From CAZZKG01 sp964654825 (GTDB taxonomy: Bacteria > Gemmatimonadota > CAZMKB01): 34,294 bases of DNA. The stretch spans positions 1 through 34,294 of the forward strand of contig CAZZKG010000039.1 of assembly GCA_964654825.1 (NCBI GenBank), given 5' to 3'. A program made the translations under genes and the position numbers. Below are positions 8,183-16,701 of the stretch, one piece after another. Numbering within the stretch: the first letter of the stretch is position 1; each line of letters starts with the position of its first letter. The notes under the pieces are model-generated. The model had not been told where the DNA came from and searched no databases. It worked only from the letters and a program-made list of their open reading frames with translations.

Positions 8183-9238
8183 TCACCGTGGGACCGCGTG
8201 TACGATTCCCCGGGGAAGGTTGACGAGAACTTCGCCCTCGAGAATCGCACGTCGTGGCTGTACGACTCGGACACGGTGTCCCGTTCGTATTTCGATGAGG
8301 TATTCTGTTTTCCCGCCCCGGTATGAAGCCGAGATACACTTCCCTCGAAGGCAAGGTCCTCTGTGTTTCTCCTTCTCCACTATAGGAACCACACTCAGTT
8401 CTTCGGGTTTGAAAACAACGTATACGGCAGTTCCGACATTACACTCTCCGGTACACGGAAGTGTGAAATCTTCGAATCCATCGAGCTCATAGCCTCCCTT
8501 TTCAACGACCGTGGCAGGGAGCAGATTCGAGGAACCGACGAATGTAGCGACGAACGCAGTCGCAGGATGCCGGTACACCGCTTCCGGCGCCCCGACCTGC
8601 AGAATCTCCCCCTCGTCCATGATCGCTACTCTGTCCGAGATGGAGAGGGCCTCCTCCTGATCATGGGTGACGTACACAGCGGTCATGCCGAGCTCGACGA
8701 TGATCCGTCTCACCTCGACACGCATTTCCTCCCGCAGTTTCGCATCGAGGTTGGAGAGGGGTTCGTCGAGGAGTATGAGTCTCGGCCGGTACACGAGTGC
8801 ACGGGCAAGCCCGACCCGCTGCTGCTCCCCACCGGACAGGTCACCGGGGTATCTCGATTCGAGCCCCTCGAGCCTGACGAGAGCTATATGCTCCCGGGCG
8901 GACCTCTCCCGCTCGGCCGGATTCACCCCGCGCACGGAGAGAGGAAACATCACGTTCTCGAGGACGGTCATGTGAGGGAAGAGGGCAAATCCCTGAAACA
9001 CGAAACCGATGTCCCGCCGGTGTGTAGGGACGGAGGACACATCCCTGTCAAAAATGGAAATACGACCACTATCGGGAGCGAGCTGGCCGGTGATGAGCCT
9101 GAGAAGTGTGGTTTTTCCACATCCGCTCGGGCCGAGGATGGTGAGAAGTTCGGATGGCTCCACGTCGAGGGTGACACCGCGCACCGCCTGCTTCGATCCA
9201 AATCTTTTGTGGAGATCATAGATACCTAGTGCGATCAT
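8183..9238 (-). CDS. ABC importer ATP-binding protein (PotA/FbpC/PhnT-like)
   Basis: Cytoplasmic ATPase of a solute importer, 351 aa. Walker A GPSGCGKT is at residues 36-43, signature LSGGEQQ at 134-140, Walker B LILLDEP at 154-160, and the switch His192 in VTHDQEEA. The C-terminal part (about 240-351) is a TOBE-type regulatory domain, placing it with spermidine/putrescine, ferric iron, thiamine and 2-aminoethylphosphonate importers. The ATG at 9238 overlaps the stop of the upstream permease (ATGA at 9235-9238). Together with the two permeases and the lipoprotein it makes a complete importer; the substrate is not evident. Confidence 0.92.
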   Translation of the reverse strand: MIALGIYDLHKRFGSKQAVRGVTLDVEPSELLTILGPSGCGKTTLLRLITGQLAPDSGRISIFDRDVSSVPTHRRDIGFVFQGFALFPHMTVLENVMFPLSVRGVNPAERERSAREHIALVRLEGLESRYPGDLSGGEQQRVGLARALVYRPRLILLDEPLSNLDAKLREEMRVEVRRIIVELGMTAVYVTHDQEEALSISDRVAIMDEGEILQVGAPEAVYRHPATAFVATFVGSSNLLPATVVEKGGYELDGFEDFTLPCTGECNVGTAVYVVFKPEELSVVPIVEKEKHRGPCLRGKCISASYRGGKTEYLIEIRTGHRVRVVQPRRAILEGEVLVNLPRGIVHAVPR

Positions 9239-10029
9239 AATCCTTTCAGCCCTCCGATGAGCCTTCCACCGGTCATCCCCCTTATGATGAAAACGAGTAC
9301 GAGAGCGGAAGGCAGGAGGAGAATCATACTCAGTGCGCTCGAAACTTCCCAGAATCCGTCACCGATCGTGAGGTAGGTCATAACCGGCAATGTGACAGTG
9401 CGCGGTCCGTAGGTCATGATGGTGAGAGTGAACTCGTTGTACGATGTTGTAAAAGCGAGAAACAGTGCGGCAAGGAGTCCCGGCTTCGATAGCGGAAGAA
9501 TGATACGGCGGAGGAACACATAACCGCTCGCTCCGCAGACCCGGGCGGCTTCAAGAAGTCTCTCATCGATACCCTCGAACGTCGTGACAAGGATGAGCAG
9601 CGCATAGGGCAGCGTGAGTACGACGTGAGCGAGCGCCACTCCAAAGTGGGTGTCGGTGAGACCGCTCGAATAAAATATCTTTGCCAGGCCGAGCGCGAAT
9701 GTTATGGGAGGGAGCATTCTGGGGAGCAGGAGTATCGCAAGCCAGACACCCTTCCCCCTCGGGCGGCCCCTTCCCAGGAACCAGGCCGCGGGTATGACCG
9801 CGACAAAGGTGACGGCCAGTGCCAGCACAGCGATGATCAGCGTATTGAGGATTACCTGCAGCAGATCGGTAACGGCCAGAGCCCAGCCGTACCAGTCGAG
9901 ACCGAATGACTCCGGCAGGAATCGCGCCCCAAACCACCCCTTCCCCACAGAATACACCGCGATCGTCACGATGGGAAGAGTCATGAAAACGATAAAGAGA
10001 AAGACCGCTCCCTTTTTCAACTTTTCCAT
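9235..10029 (-). CDS. ABC importer permease, second subunit
   Basis: Inner-membrane permease, 264 aa, six hydrophobic helices, with the cytoplasmic EAA loop visible as EAARVCGASGYVFLRRIILP. This is the PotC/PotI-like BPD_transp_1 family. I placed the start at the ATG at 10029 (MEKLKKGAVFLF) because GGGGGG lies just upstream and the longer version adds a non-family N-terminus. It overlaps the preceding permease gene by 13 nt and the following ATPase gene by 4 nt, so all are coupled. Confidence 0.9.
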   Translation of the reverse strand: MEKLKKGAVFLFIVFMTLPIVTIAVYSVGKGWFGARFLPESFGLDWYGWALAVTDLLQVILNTLIIAVLALAVTFVAVIPAAWFLGRGRPRGKGVWLAILLLPRMLPPITFALGLAKIFYSSGLTDTHFGVALAHVVLTLPYALLILVTTFEGIDERLLEAARVCGASGYVFLRRIILPLSKPGLLAALFLAFTTSYNEFTLTIMTYGPRTVTLPVMTYLTIGDGFWEVSSALSMILLLPSALVLVFIIRGMTGGRLIGGLKGL

Positions 10030-10841
10030 ATCCCCCCCTTCTTCGTGAGGAACACAGAGAGGATCAGGACCTGAGAGGCTGCCATGAGGACGGCTGCGGC
10101 AGCCCCCCTCCCCCAATCGCCGAACACGACCGAACTCCTGTATATCTCGACTGCGAGAGGTGTGTAATCACCCCCGCAGATGAGCGGGACCGAAAACGCC
10201 CCGAACGAGAGCAGAAACGACATGGATGCTCCTGTAATAATACCGGGCCAGAGGAGCGGCAGGACGACGCGCTTCAATACGCTCCGCCGTCCGGCCCCGC
10301 ATACCCGCGCGGCTTCGATCGTATCTTTTGGAATCGACTGCCAGCGCGAGAAAACCACCAGGGCGGTGAACGGGAAGTAGAGCCATGTGTAGAAGAGGAT
10401 CAGTCCGTGCGGGGTGAAGTTGACGGTGATCGGCCCGCTGGTAAGACCAGCCCTGGTTAGAAACAGGTTCACCCAGCCCACCTCATCCCAGAGCAGGAGG
10501 AGGCCGAGGGCGAAAATGAGACCCGGGACGATGACCGGGAGGAGGACGACCGAGACGACAGCCGTTCTCAGTGGGCCCGTCCGGGGGATGAGGAAAAGGA
10601 GGAGAACACTCAACAGGGCTGAAAAAAAGGCGGCCCCGACAGCAAGCCCAGTGGTGAGACCGATGACTTCCAGACCATCATGTTCGGTGAGAAAGGAGAT
10701 GTAATTACCGATTCCCGGTCCATCCCCATCAACAAAACTGAGCTTGATCGTGTGCAGCACCGGATAAACGAACAACAGCACGTAGAGGAGGATGACTCCA
10801 CTCAGTAGAAGATAGGATCCGGACTGTGGTTTTCCGTTCAC
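10017..10841 (-). CDS. ABC importer permease, first subunit
   Basis: Inner-membrane permease of 274 aa, PotB/PotH-like. It has six helices and the EAA loop EAARVCGAGRRSVLKRVVLP near residues 180-200. The start is GTG at 10841, whose GTGA overlaps the TGA of the binding-protein gene. The two permeases have nearly identical EAA loops but divergent ends, as expected for a heterodimer that binds the ATPase. Confidence 0.9.
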   Translation of the reverse strand: MNGKPQSGSYLLLSGVILLYVLLFVYPVLHTIKLSFVDGDGPGIGNYISFLTEHDGLEVIGLTTGLAVGAAFFSALLSVLLLFLIPRTGPLRTAVVSVVLLPVIVPGLIFALGLLLLWDEVGWVNLFLTRAGLTSGPITVNFTPHGLILFYTWLYFPFTALVVFSRWQSIPKDTIEAARVCGAGRRSVLKRVVLPLLWPGIITGASMSFLLSFGAFSVPLICGGDYTPLAVEIYRSSVVFGDWGRGAAAAVLMAASQVLILSVFLTKKGGIWKS

Positions 10842-11959
10842 ATGCCGGCCCTTTCCCTGGATTTGATCATGAAGTCAGTCGCTCCCTCTCTTATCTCTTC
10901 GATAACCCCGCGGGCAAGAAGCTCCACCCGGCGCTCCTTCACTTCCTCCCAGGGAGGGATGGGAGGCGGTTCGGACGCATCGATCCCGACACTCACGGAA
11001 GGATACTGGTTCATATCACGCAGAAGGAGTTTCTGAGTATCGTCCGACAGCAGGTAGTCGGCGAAATCGATCGCCCTCGGCAGCCTTTCCGTCGGCAGGC
11101 CGGCAGGAATCAGAATGTATGCATCGGCCCCGGAAGGCATCCCCTCCTCGAGGAAGGTGACCTCCAGACTACCGGGCAAAAACCCCTGATCCCTCGCCCA
11201 GAGTGTGTAATCCATCGAATACACGGCTAACCACACCTGTTCCTTCTTGAACTGCTGAAACAGAAATGGAGCCTCGCCCATGGGTTTCCTCACGTGGTGT
11301 GAGAACCCGGCGAGATCCCTCCATGCATTTTTCCATGCACCGGTCTCTTTGAGCTCGTCGAGAGGAAGGGACATGTCGACCCCCATCGCTGCCAGGAAGC
11401 CGTACACGAATCTCCTGCCACCGCTGGATTTGGCGTCCGGCCTGATGACACCAATACGATCATGCCAGCTGTCTGCTCTATCGACGAACTCACGCCAGCT
11501 GGCGGGCGGCTTTTTGACGAACTTCGAATTGTAGATGAGCCCCGTCTGGCTCCTCCACAACGGGACCGCCCGGAAATGGAGCTCTCTTCCAAGGACGGAT
11601 TCATGTTCGATCCCCTCTATACGGGCCGCATTCGGAAGCCGGGCCGGGTCGAGCTCCATGAGCGGTATCCCTGCTTCGATGATGGTGATGAGGTCTCTCG
11701 GCTTTACGAGTAGGACATCGATCTCCGCTCCGTTCTCCTTCCAAACCTTCATTCTCTCCACCAGTTCGGGCCCGGAAGAAAGGATGTAGTCGATGGGCAT
11801 ACCGAGCTTCGATTCCGCCCGCGGGATGATCTTCCGTTTGAAAAACCACTGGAAATTCGCGCCGCTTACGGTGTCGACAACAAGGAGGGAGTCCTTCCCG
11901 GCACATCCCGATACCATCGGGAGGAGGAGGAGGAGAATGATCCGGCACACCTTCTTCAT
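10838..11959 (-). CDS. Extracellular solute-binding lipoprotein of the ABC importer
   Basis: 373 aa with a lipoprotein signal: MKKVCRIILLLLLPMVSGC, lipobox VSGC with acylated Cys19. The body has the shape of a type 2 periplasmic binding protein: an early strand LLVVDTVSGANF, a conserved LWRSQTGLIYNSKFV segment in the first lobe, and SGADAYILIPAGLP with a following ADYLLSD helix near the end. This is typical of SBP_bac_6/8-type proteins for iron, thiamine, polyamines or aminoethylphosphonate. ATG at 11959 follows GGGAGACAG. Only 57 nt separate it from the upstream purine permease gene and no promoter is visible there, so the whole block may be one transcript. The substrate is unknown. Confidence 0.85.
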   Translation of the reverse strand: MKKVCRIILLLLLPMVSGCAGKDSLLVVDTVSGANFQWFFKRKIIPRAESKLGMPIDYILSSGPELVERMKVWKENGAEIDVLLVKPRDLITIIEAGIPLMELDPARLPNAARIEGIEHESVLGRELHFRAVPLWRSQTGLIYNSKFVKKPPASWREFVDRADSWHDRIGVIRPDAKSSGGRRFVYGFLAAMGVDMSLPLDELKETGAWKNAWRDLAGFSHHVRKPMGEAPFLFQQFKKEQVWLAVYSMDYTLWARDQGFLPGSLEVTFLEEGMPSGADAYILIPAGLPTERLPRAIDFADYLLSDDTQKLLLRDMNQYPSVSVGIDASEPPPIPPWEEVKERRVELLARGVIEEIREGATDFMIKSRERAGM

Positions 11960-12016
11960 CTGTCTCCCATCCAGGCCCCACCGGAGTGAAGTTTCGAATG
12001 AATTCCTGCAGAACTG

Positions 12017-13363
12017 TCAGTTGAACAGGAACACATAACGCAAAAGAAAGAGGAATGAAATTACATGAACGAGCCAGTGCGCCCTTCCCAATCCGCCTTT
12101 TACCATAGAGAGAATGGAATACGCGATGAATCCAAAGGCGATTCCATCGGTGATGCTGAACGTGAGCGGCATGATCAAGATGGTGATGAACGCGGGCAGT
12201 GCTTCGCCGGGATCATCCCACGATATCCGGGTGATCCCCTTGAACATGAAACTCCCGACCAGGATGAGTGCCGGTGCAATGACGGGATAGAGGGTGGTCC
12301 CCGCGGGTGTCACAAAACCTCCGCCCACCATTTTCGCGAGCGGGTACAGGAAGAGAGACAGGAGAAACAGCGACCCGGTCACCATGTTTGACAATCCGGT
12401 TCTGCCGCCCTCGGATATGCCGCTCGCACTCTCGATGTAACTGGTGATCGTCGAAGTCCCGAGGAGAGAGCCGGTCACCGTACCGATCGCGTCGGCAAGA
12501 AGCGCCCTGCGCGCCCTCGGCAGTTTACCGTCAATGAGGAATCCCGCCTGTTCGCTGACTCCGATGAGTGTCCCCACGGTGTCGAAGAGGTCGAGAAAGA
12601 AAAAGACGAATATCACCGTCACTATCCCGGTACTGCTGAACAGGGAAACAATATCGAGCTTGAAGAACGTCGGCGTTATTGAAGGCGGTGCGCTGACGAT
12701 CCCCCAGAACCTCACCATCCCCGTGAAGAGCCCTATGACGAGGGAAACCAGCATCCCCAGAATGATGGCGCCCCTCACCCTCATGACGAGAAGTACGGAC
12801 ATCACGAACAGTCCGATGATCGAGGCGATCACGGGCGGGCTGCCAAGCTCGCCGAGCCCGACTAGTGTCCCCGGTTTGGCCACGACCAGGCCTGACCACT
12901 CGAGCCCAACGAGGGCGATGAGGAGCCCGATCCCTACGGCGATCGCATTTTTCAACGATTGTGGGACAACAGTCAGAATCAGCTCTCTCATGCCCCAGAA
13001 CGAGAGAATGATAAAAAGTGCACCGGACACGAAGACTGCGGCGAGCGCGGTCTCCCACCGGTATCCGAGCCCTCCCATCGCGACAGTTCCGCATACCGTA
13101 AACGCGAAGTAGAAATTGTGGCCCATGGCCGGGGCCAGAGCGATGGGGTAGTTTGCAATAAGCCCCATGACGAACGTTGCTACGGCACTCGCGATGCAGG
13201 TGGCGACCATCACCGCCCCGAAATCCATCCCCGCGGCCTGTAGCACCGTCGGTTGAACGAAGATGATGTATGACATGGTCATGAATGTGGTAACACCGGA
13301 AATGAACTCGGTTGAAAGGGATGTCCCGGCAGAAGAGAGTGTGTCGGAAAAGCTGGTTTTCAT
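12017..13363 (-). CDS. NCS2 family purine permease (AzgA/PbuG-like)
   Basis: Inner-membrane nucleobase:cation symporter, 448 aa, 12-14 helices. Landmarks of the AzgA-like branch (adenine/guanine/hypoxanthine) are TEFISGVTTFMTMSYIIFVQ at the N-terminus, NYPIALAPAMGHNFYFAF, FVFFFLDLFDTVGTLIGVSE and the late LLGTSTITSYIESASGISEG with GGRTGLSN. The start at 13363 is preceded by GAGGAAACG, and the longer frame back to 13471 has no family similarity. A good promoter lies at 13495-13523, leaving a leader of about 125 nt in which I see no purine-riboswitch consensus. It is probably the first gene of a transcript that continues into the ABC importer. Confidence 0.92.
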   Translation of the reverse strand: MKTSFSDTLSSAGTSLSTEFISGVTTFMTMSYIIFVQPTVLQAAGMDFGAVMVATCIASAVATFVMGLIANYPIALAPAMGHNFYFAFTVCGTVAMGGLGYRWETALAAVFVSGALFIILSFWGMRELILTVVPQSLKNAIAVGIGLLIALVGLEWSGLVVAKPGTLVGLGELGSPPVIASIIGLFVMSVLLVMRVRGAIILGMLVSLVIGLFTGMVRFWGIVSAPPSITPTFFKLDIVSLFSSTGIVTVIFVFFFLDLFDTVGTLIGVSEQAGFLIDGKLPRARRALLADAIGTVTGSLLGTSTITSYIESASGISEGGRTGLSNMVTGSLFLLSLFLYPLAKMVGGGFVTPAGTTLYPVIAPALILVGSFMFKGITRISWDDPGEALPAFITILIMPLTFSITDGIAFGFIAYSILSMVKGGLGRAHWLVHVISFLFLLRYVFLFN

Positions 13364-13494
13364 CGTTTCCTCGAAGAATTGATGCTCGGACCCATTACAC
13401 AACACCTGCTGGCGGACGCCCATCCCCAGCCCATTGTAAAGATCGTCATTTTGCAGTCCTTCGACAGGCAACAGGAGAAACGGGTCGTGAACGA

Positions 13495-13523
13495 AATCTA
13501 CTAATGGGCAAACATCCTGTCAA
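13495..13523 (-). promoter_or_regulatory. Promoter for the purine permease / importer block
   Basis: Minus strand: TTGACA (13523-13518), a 17-nt spacer, TAGATT (13500-13495), about 125 nt ahead of the ATG at 13363. No terminator-like hairpin is evident between here and the end of the GH57 gene at 13633. Confidence 0.55.
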
Positions 13524-13632
13524 ATAGAATAGGAACCGTGGCTGGCATAGCGGCAGCTCCGGCGGCGGGGCTCCTGTCGTTCAGCATGGGGGCTTGAGTG
13601 GACCGGGAACTTGATGTACTATGTTGTGTGAT

Positions 13633-15219
13633 CTACAGGTAGAACTGGTAGTCCATCTGCGGTAGCAGGTTGTCCTTCTGCTCGATGGTACGCAGCCAAG
13701 GCTCATCCACCCGGTTTGCCTTGATATCTTCGTACAGCCGTGTGAATATACCCACGTGAAGCCGCACCCTGTTAACCGCGTAATCGGTGACTGTCCCTGT
13801 TTTCAGAATGAACGCCCAGTCGGAGCTCTGTGCAAGCATGAGTTCCCGCGCGGCCTGGTTGAGAGCCCGCCTGGTCAGAGGGTCGCATTCACCGTTACTG
13901 TACTGCTTCGCAAGCTCGACCATCCTGTCCGAGGCCATGTGGAGATGCGGGTAGATCCAGTCGTTACAGCTGTCGAGCCACACGGCGTTGTATCCCTTGT
14001 ATCCCCAGCTCGACGGTGAAGGGGATGCGATCTGGTTCACAGGATTCTCAGCAAGGTATTCCGAAGGTGTAATACATCGTATCTCATCCTGATCGAATGC
14101 GATTTTCCGAAACAGGTAGTCGAGCCACTCGGGGCCCTCGTACCACCAGTGCCCGAACAGCTCTGCGTCATAGGGAGCAACGATAATGGGTTTTCTCCCG
14201 AGCACACCATAAAGGTGCTCGACCTGTCGCTGTCTGTTGAACATGAAATTTCCGGCATGAGCTGCCGCCTTCTGATTGGCAAGATGAGGATCGTACACAT
14301 CCTTCTCATCCGACGCGCCGGTGATGCGATGGTACTTGATACCCGTGTGGATCCTCATGCCGTCCGGATGGATATAAGGTCGAATGTAGTCATAGTCGAG
14401 ATCGTATCCGATATCCCGGTAGAAGTCCCGGTAATCGGAATCGCCCGGGTATCCCTCTATGGAACTCCACACCTGCTTGGACGACTCGATGTCCCTGCCG
14501 AAGACCGCCACGCCGGAGGGACAGATTATAGGGGCGAAAATGCCGTGTCTCGGTCTCGGCGAAGCGTGCAGAACACCGTGGGTATCAGAAAAGAAAAACC
14601 GGATTCCCTCATCCCTGAGTACTTCATCAATCCCGTAATCGTACCCGCACTCCGGGAGCCATATCCCCCTCGGCCGCCTGCCGAATACTTCTTCGTGCTG
14701 TTTGACCGCCACTTTCACCTGTGCTGCCCACGCGTTCCTGTTCGCGTTCATGAGCGGCATGAAGGAATGGGTCCCGGCACAGGTGACGAGCTCGAGCTTG
14801 TCTGCTTCCTCCAGCCGCCGGAAACCGCGGGTCAGGTCTTTCCCGTACCTGTTGACGAAGATGTCCCTTGAATTGGTGAACCTCCAGTGGTAGTCCAGTG
14901 CCAGCCTGTGAAGACGGGGATCCCACTTCAGACGATCAACCTCTTTACTCGAAAGTTCGATGAGCCTGCCGAGATGAGCCAGATAACGCTCCTGAAGAAG
15001 CTTATCTCTCAGCATGGAAACCAGAGTAGGGGTCAATGACATGGTCAACCTGAAATCGACCCCGTCGTCCTGAAGCCCTTCGAACACCCGCAGAAGCGGG
15101 ATGTAGGTTTCGGTAATCGCCTCGAACAGCCAGGACTCTTCGAGAAACTGCTTGTGCTCGGGATGCCTGATAAACGGGAGATGAGCATGCAGCATGATTG
15201 CGAGATAACCTTTTTCCAT
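13633..15219 (-). CDS. GH57 1,4-alpha-glucan branching enzyme (DUF1957 type)
   Basis: Cytoplasmic glycogen-branching enzyme of family GH57, 528 aa, the usual length (about 520-560). Motif 1 is MLHAHLPFIRHPE. The nucleophile region WLPECGYDYG puts the catalytic Glu at residue 190, and the acid/base region APYDAELFGHWWYEGP puts the Asp at 351. The C-terminal helical DUF1957 part includes SSWGYKGYNAVWLD and SSDWAFILKTGT. Relatives cleave alpha-1,4 bonds and re-attach chains as alpha-1,6 branches. ATG at 15219 has AAAGGG upstream, and the stop is TAG. It lies 71 nt downstream of the DUF4912 gene on the same strand; the two probably share the promoter at 16509-16537. Confidence 0.93.
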   Translation of the reverse strand: MEKGYLAIMLHAHLPFIRHPEHKQFLEESWLFEAITETYIPLLRVFEGLQDDGVDFRLTMSLTPTLVSMLRDKLLQERYLAHLGRLIELSSKEVDRLKWDPRLHRLALDYHWRFTNSRDIFVNRYGKDLTRGFRRLEEADKLELVTCAGTHSFMPLMNANRNAWAAQVKVAVKQHEEVFGRRPRGIWLPECGYDYGIDEVLRDEGIRFFFSDTHGVLHASPRPRHGIFAPIICPSGVAVFGRDIESSKQVWSSIEGYPGDSDYRDFYRDIGYDLDYDYIRPYIHPDGMRIHTGIKYHRITGASDEKDVYDPHLANQKAAAHAGNFMFNRQRQVEHLYGVLGRKPIIVAPYDAELFGHWWYEGPEWLDYLFRKIAFDQDEIRCITPSEYLAENPVNQIASPSPSSWGYKGYNAVWLDSCNDWIYPHLHMASDRMVELAKQYSNGECDPLTRRALNQAARELMLAQSSDWAFILKTGTVTDYAVNRVRLHVGIFTRLYEDIKANRVDEPWLRTIEQKDNLLPQMDYQFYL

Positions 15220-15290
15220 CGTAACCCTTTATACGTTCATGTGTTGTGATAATAGTGAATCTCGGAAGGAAAGGAGGTACGCTCCCCGGT

Positions 15291-16412
15291 TTATTTGATC
15301 ACCGGCTCTTTCTCAACAGTCTCTCTTTCCACAATAATCTTGATTTCTCTTTTCTCGATCCCGTCAGGTGAAACAGCGGTGACGGGGATATCACGGTTCC
15401 CGTCAGGAAGCGCGTATCGGGCGGTGAATGTCCCATCCTCCCTGAGCTTCACCGGTTCTCCCATGAGGGTGACTTTTGCTCTGGGATCAGTGGCACCATA
15501 AACGATGAGTTCGGCTCCGAGCCTCAACCAGAAGGCCCGCCCCCTCCGTGCGGCGAGAGCTCCGCTCCCGAGAGCGAAGCTGCCGACAGCTCCGGAAGAA
15601 ACCTCACCTCTCAGGAACTCGGCCATCATTTCCTGGAGCTGGAGAGAACCCATACCGACCTGGAAACCACCCGAGAGTGCATAGATTTTCTCGAAGTATC
15701 CCTCATCGAGATTTGTCCACTGTTCATCGATAATATCGGACATCCCCCTCCTCGGGATCCTGAGAACATTCGAACTGGCGAGGGCATAGAAAACTCCTTT
15801 TGAAGTCATCAATCCGATATCGACCTGGTAAGCAGTATCCGGCTGCGGTATCCGCAGGTACCAGTTCCTGACATCGTGACCGGTTTCTATATCGAAGTAC
15901 TCATGAGCATTCTTATCCGCCTCGAGTCCATCGACTTTCTTCACCCTGAGCACTCTCGCTGCCGTATCATAATCTCGGCCGAGATGTTTTCTGGCCTCCT
16001 CGAGAGCCCCCTCTGTGACCTCCCAGTACGCATGCATCCAGTCAGGATCGACCATCATGATCACGATACGGGTTATCCCGTACCCATGCGGGAGCTCGGG
16101 AATCTGCTCGAGAGCTTTCAGCGCAGCCTCGTGTGCAGGCACGTCCCCGGGAAACATCTCCCGGCGGGACACAGTATCCCGGGCAAGCACTTCTTTGACG
16201 GGTGTTGATTTCCCCCTGCCGGGAGCTTTCGTGGTCTTCCTCTGGGTCTTCGAGGGAGCCTTTTTCGTCGCGGCTTTTTTCGTCTTCCCGGTAGCGCCGT
16301 CACCGGCCCCCTTTGAAACCTGACTCCTCGAGGACAACTCCGCATCCGGGATTTTTCGGTCCCTGTTTTTCTCGATACCCACCTTTACGGCTTCCTTCTT
16401 CTTCCTCGGCAT
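15291..16412 (-). CDS. DUF4912 domain protein with Lys/Ala-rich N-terminal tail
   Basis: 373 aa, no signal peptide. Residues 1-85 are low-complexity and strongly basic (repeats of KKAATKKAPSK type), probably disordered and possibly nucleic-acid- or glucan-binding. The DUF4912 core follows at about 105-235 (ITRIVIMMVDPDWMHAYWEV, then WYLRIPQPDTAYQVDIGLM, and SNVLRIPRRG). A later beta-rich part (about 300-365) reads like an Ig-like module (LIVYGATDPRAKVTLMGEPV). DUF4912 genes often accompany GH57 branching enzymes, so a role in glucan metabolism is a reasonable inference; no activity is known to me. The start at 16412 is favoured over 16430 by GGAGG seven nt upstream. Confidence 0.85.
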   Translation of the reverse strand: MPRKKKEAVKVGIEKNRDRKIPDAELSSRSQVSKGAGDGATGKTKKAATKKAPSKTQRKTTKAPGRGKSTPVKEVLARDTVSRREMFPGDVPAHEAALKALEQIPELPHGYGITRIVIMMVDPDWMHAYWEVTEGALEEARKHLGRDYDTAARVLRVKKVDGLEADKNAHEYFDIETGHDVRNWYLRIPQPDTAYQVDIGLMTSKGVFYALASSNVLRIPRRGMSDIIDEQWTNLDEGYFEKIYALSGGFQVGMGSLQLQEMMAEFLRGEVSSGAVGSFALGSGALAARRGRAFWLRLGAELIVYGATDPRAKVTLMGEPVKLREDGTFTARYALPDGNRDIPVTAVSPDGIEKREIKIIVERETVEKEPVIK

Positions 16413-16435
16413 GAACGAACCTCCGATCAAATCAA

Positions 16436-16453
16436 GGAGGAGATGAATCCTCC
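16436..16453 (-). promoter_or_regulatory. Leader hairpin ahead of the DUF4912 gene
   Basis: Perfect 6-bp inverted repeat (GGAGGA / TCCTCC, 6-nt loop) in the 5' leader, 24-41 nt upstream of the ATG. One arm looks like a Shine-Dalgarno sequence, and its partner could also pair with the true RBS (GGAGG at 16420-16424). A switch in pairing could regulate translation; this is speculative. Confidence 0.3.
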
Positions 16454-16508
16454 ACTGTATTCAATAGTTGATATCAGAACATACTTCCCCAAGCTACAAT
16501 TGTTCCAA

Positions 16509-16537
16509 AGTATACAATTCGGCTTTCCCCCTGTCAA
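16509..16537 (-). promoter_or_regulatory. Promoter for the DUF4912-GH57 operon
   Basis: Minus strand: TTGACA (16537-16532), exactly 17 nt, TATACT (16514-16509). Near-perfect consensus, about 100 nt upstream of the ATG at 16412. Confidence 0.7.
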
Positions 16538-16626
16538 TATCAAGGGTACGGATGACCCACAATCCACCCTATTTTCACAAGCGGGGGAAAAGCACCCGGG
16601 TCCGCCATTTTTTCCGGATTATAGAC

Positions 16627-16655
16627 TTGACCGGGAGTGGCCAATAGTATACACT
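16627..16655 (+). promoter_or_regulatory. Promoter for the methyltransferase-hflKC operon
   Basis: TTGACC (16627-16632), a 17-nt spacer, TACACT (16650-16655); an alternative -10 TATACA lies at 16648-16653. The divergent glycogen promoter is about 100 nt away. Confidence 0.5.
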
Positions 16656-16701
16656 GTTGATACGAGTTTTTCAACAGTTAAGAAAGAACGGGGGAAGAAT
16701 C

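Noticed and set aside
13364..13490. Purine or PRPP riboswitch in the leader of the purine permease
   Set aside because: The leader has suitable length and context, but I could not find the conserved core of any known purine-class riboswitch.
14149..14871. Plus-strand frame opposite the GH57 gene
   Set aside because: The GH57 catalytic motifs on the minus strand are complete; the plus frame is a shadow. The same applies to the long frames at 642-1415, 8363-9229, 12444-13112, 21678-22418 and 29397-30092.
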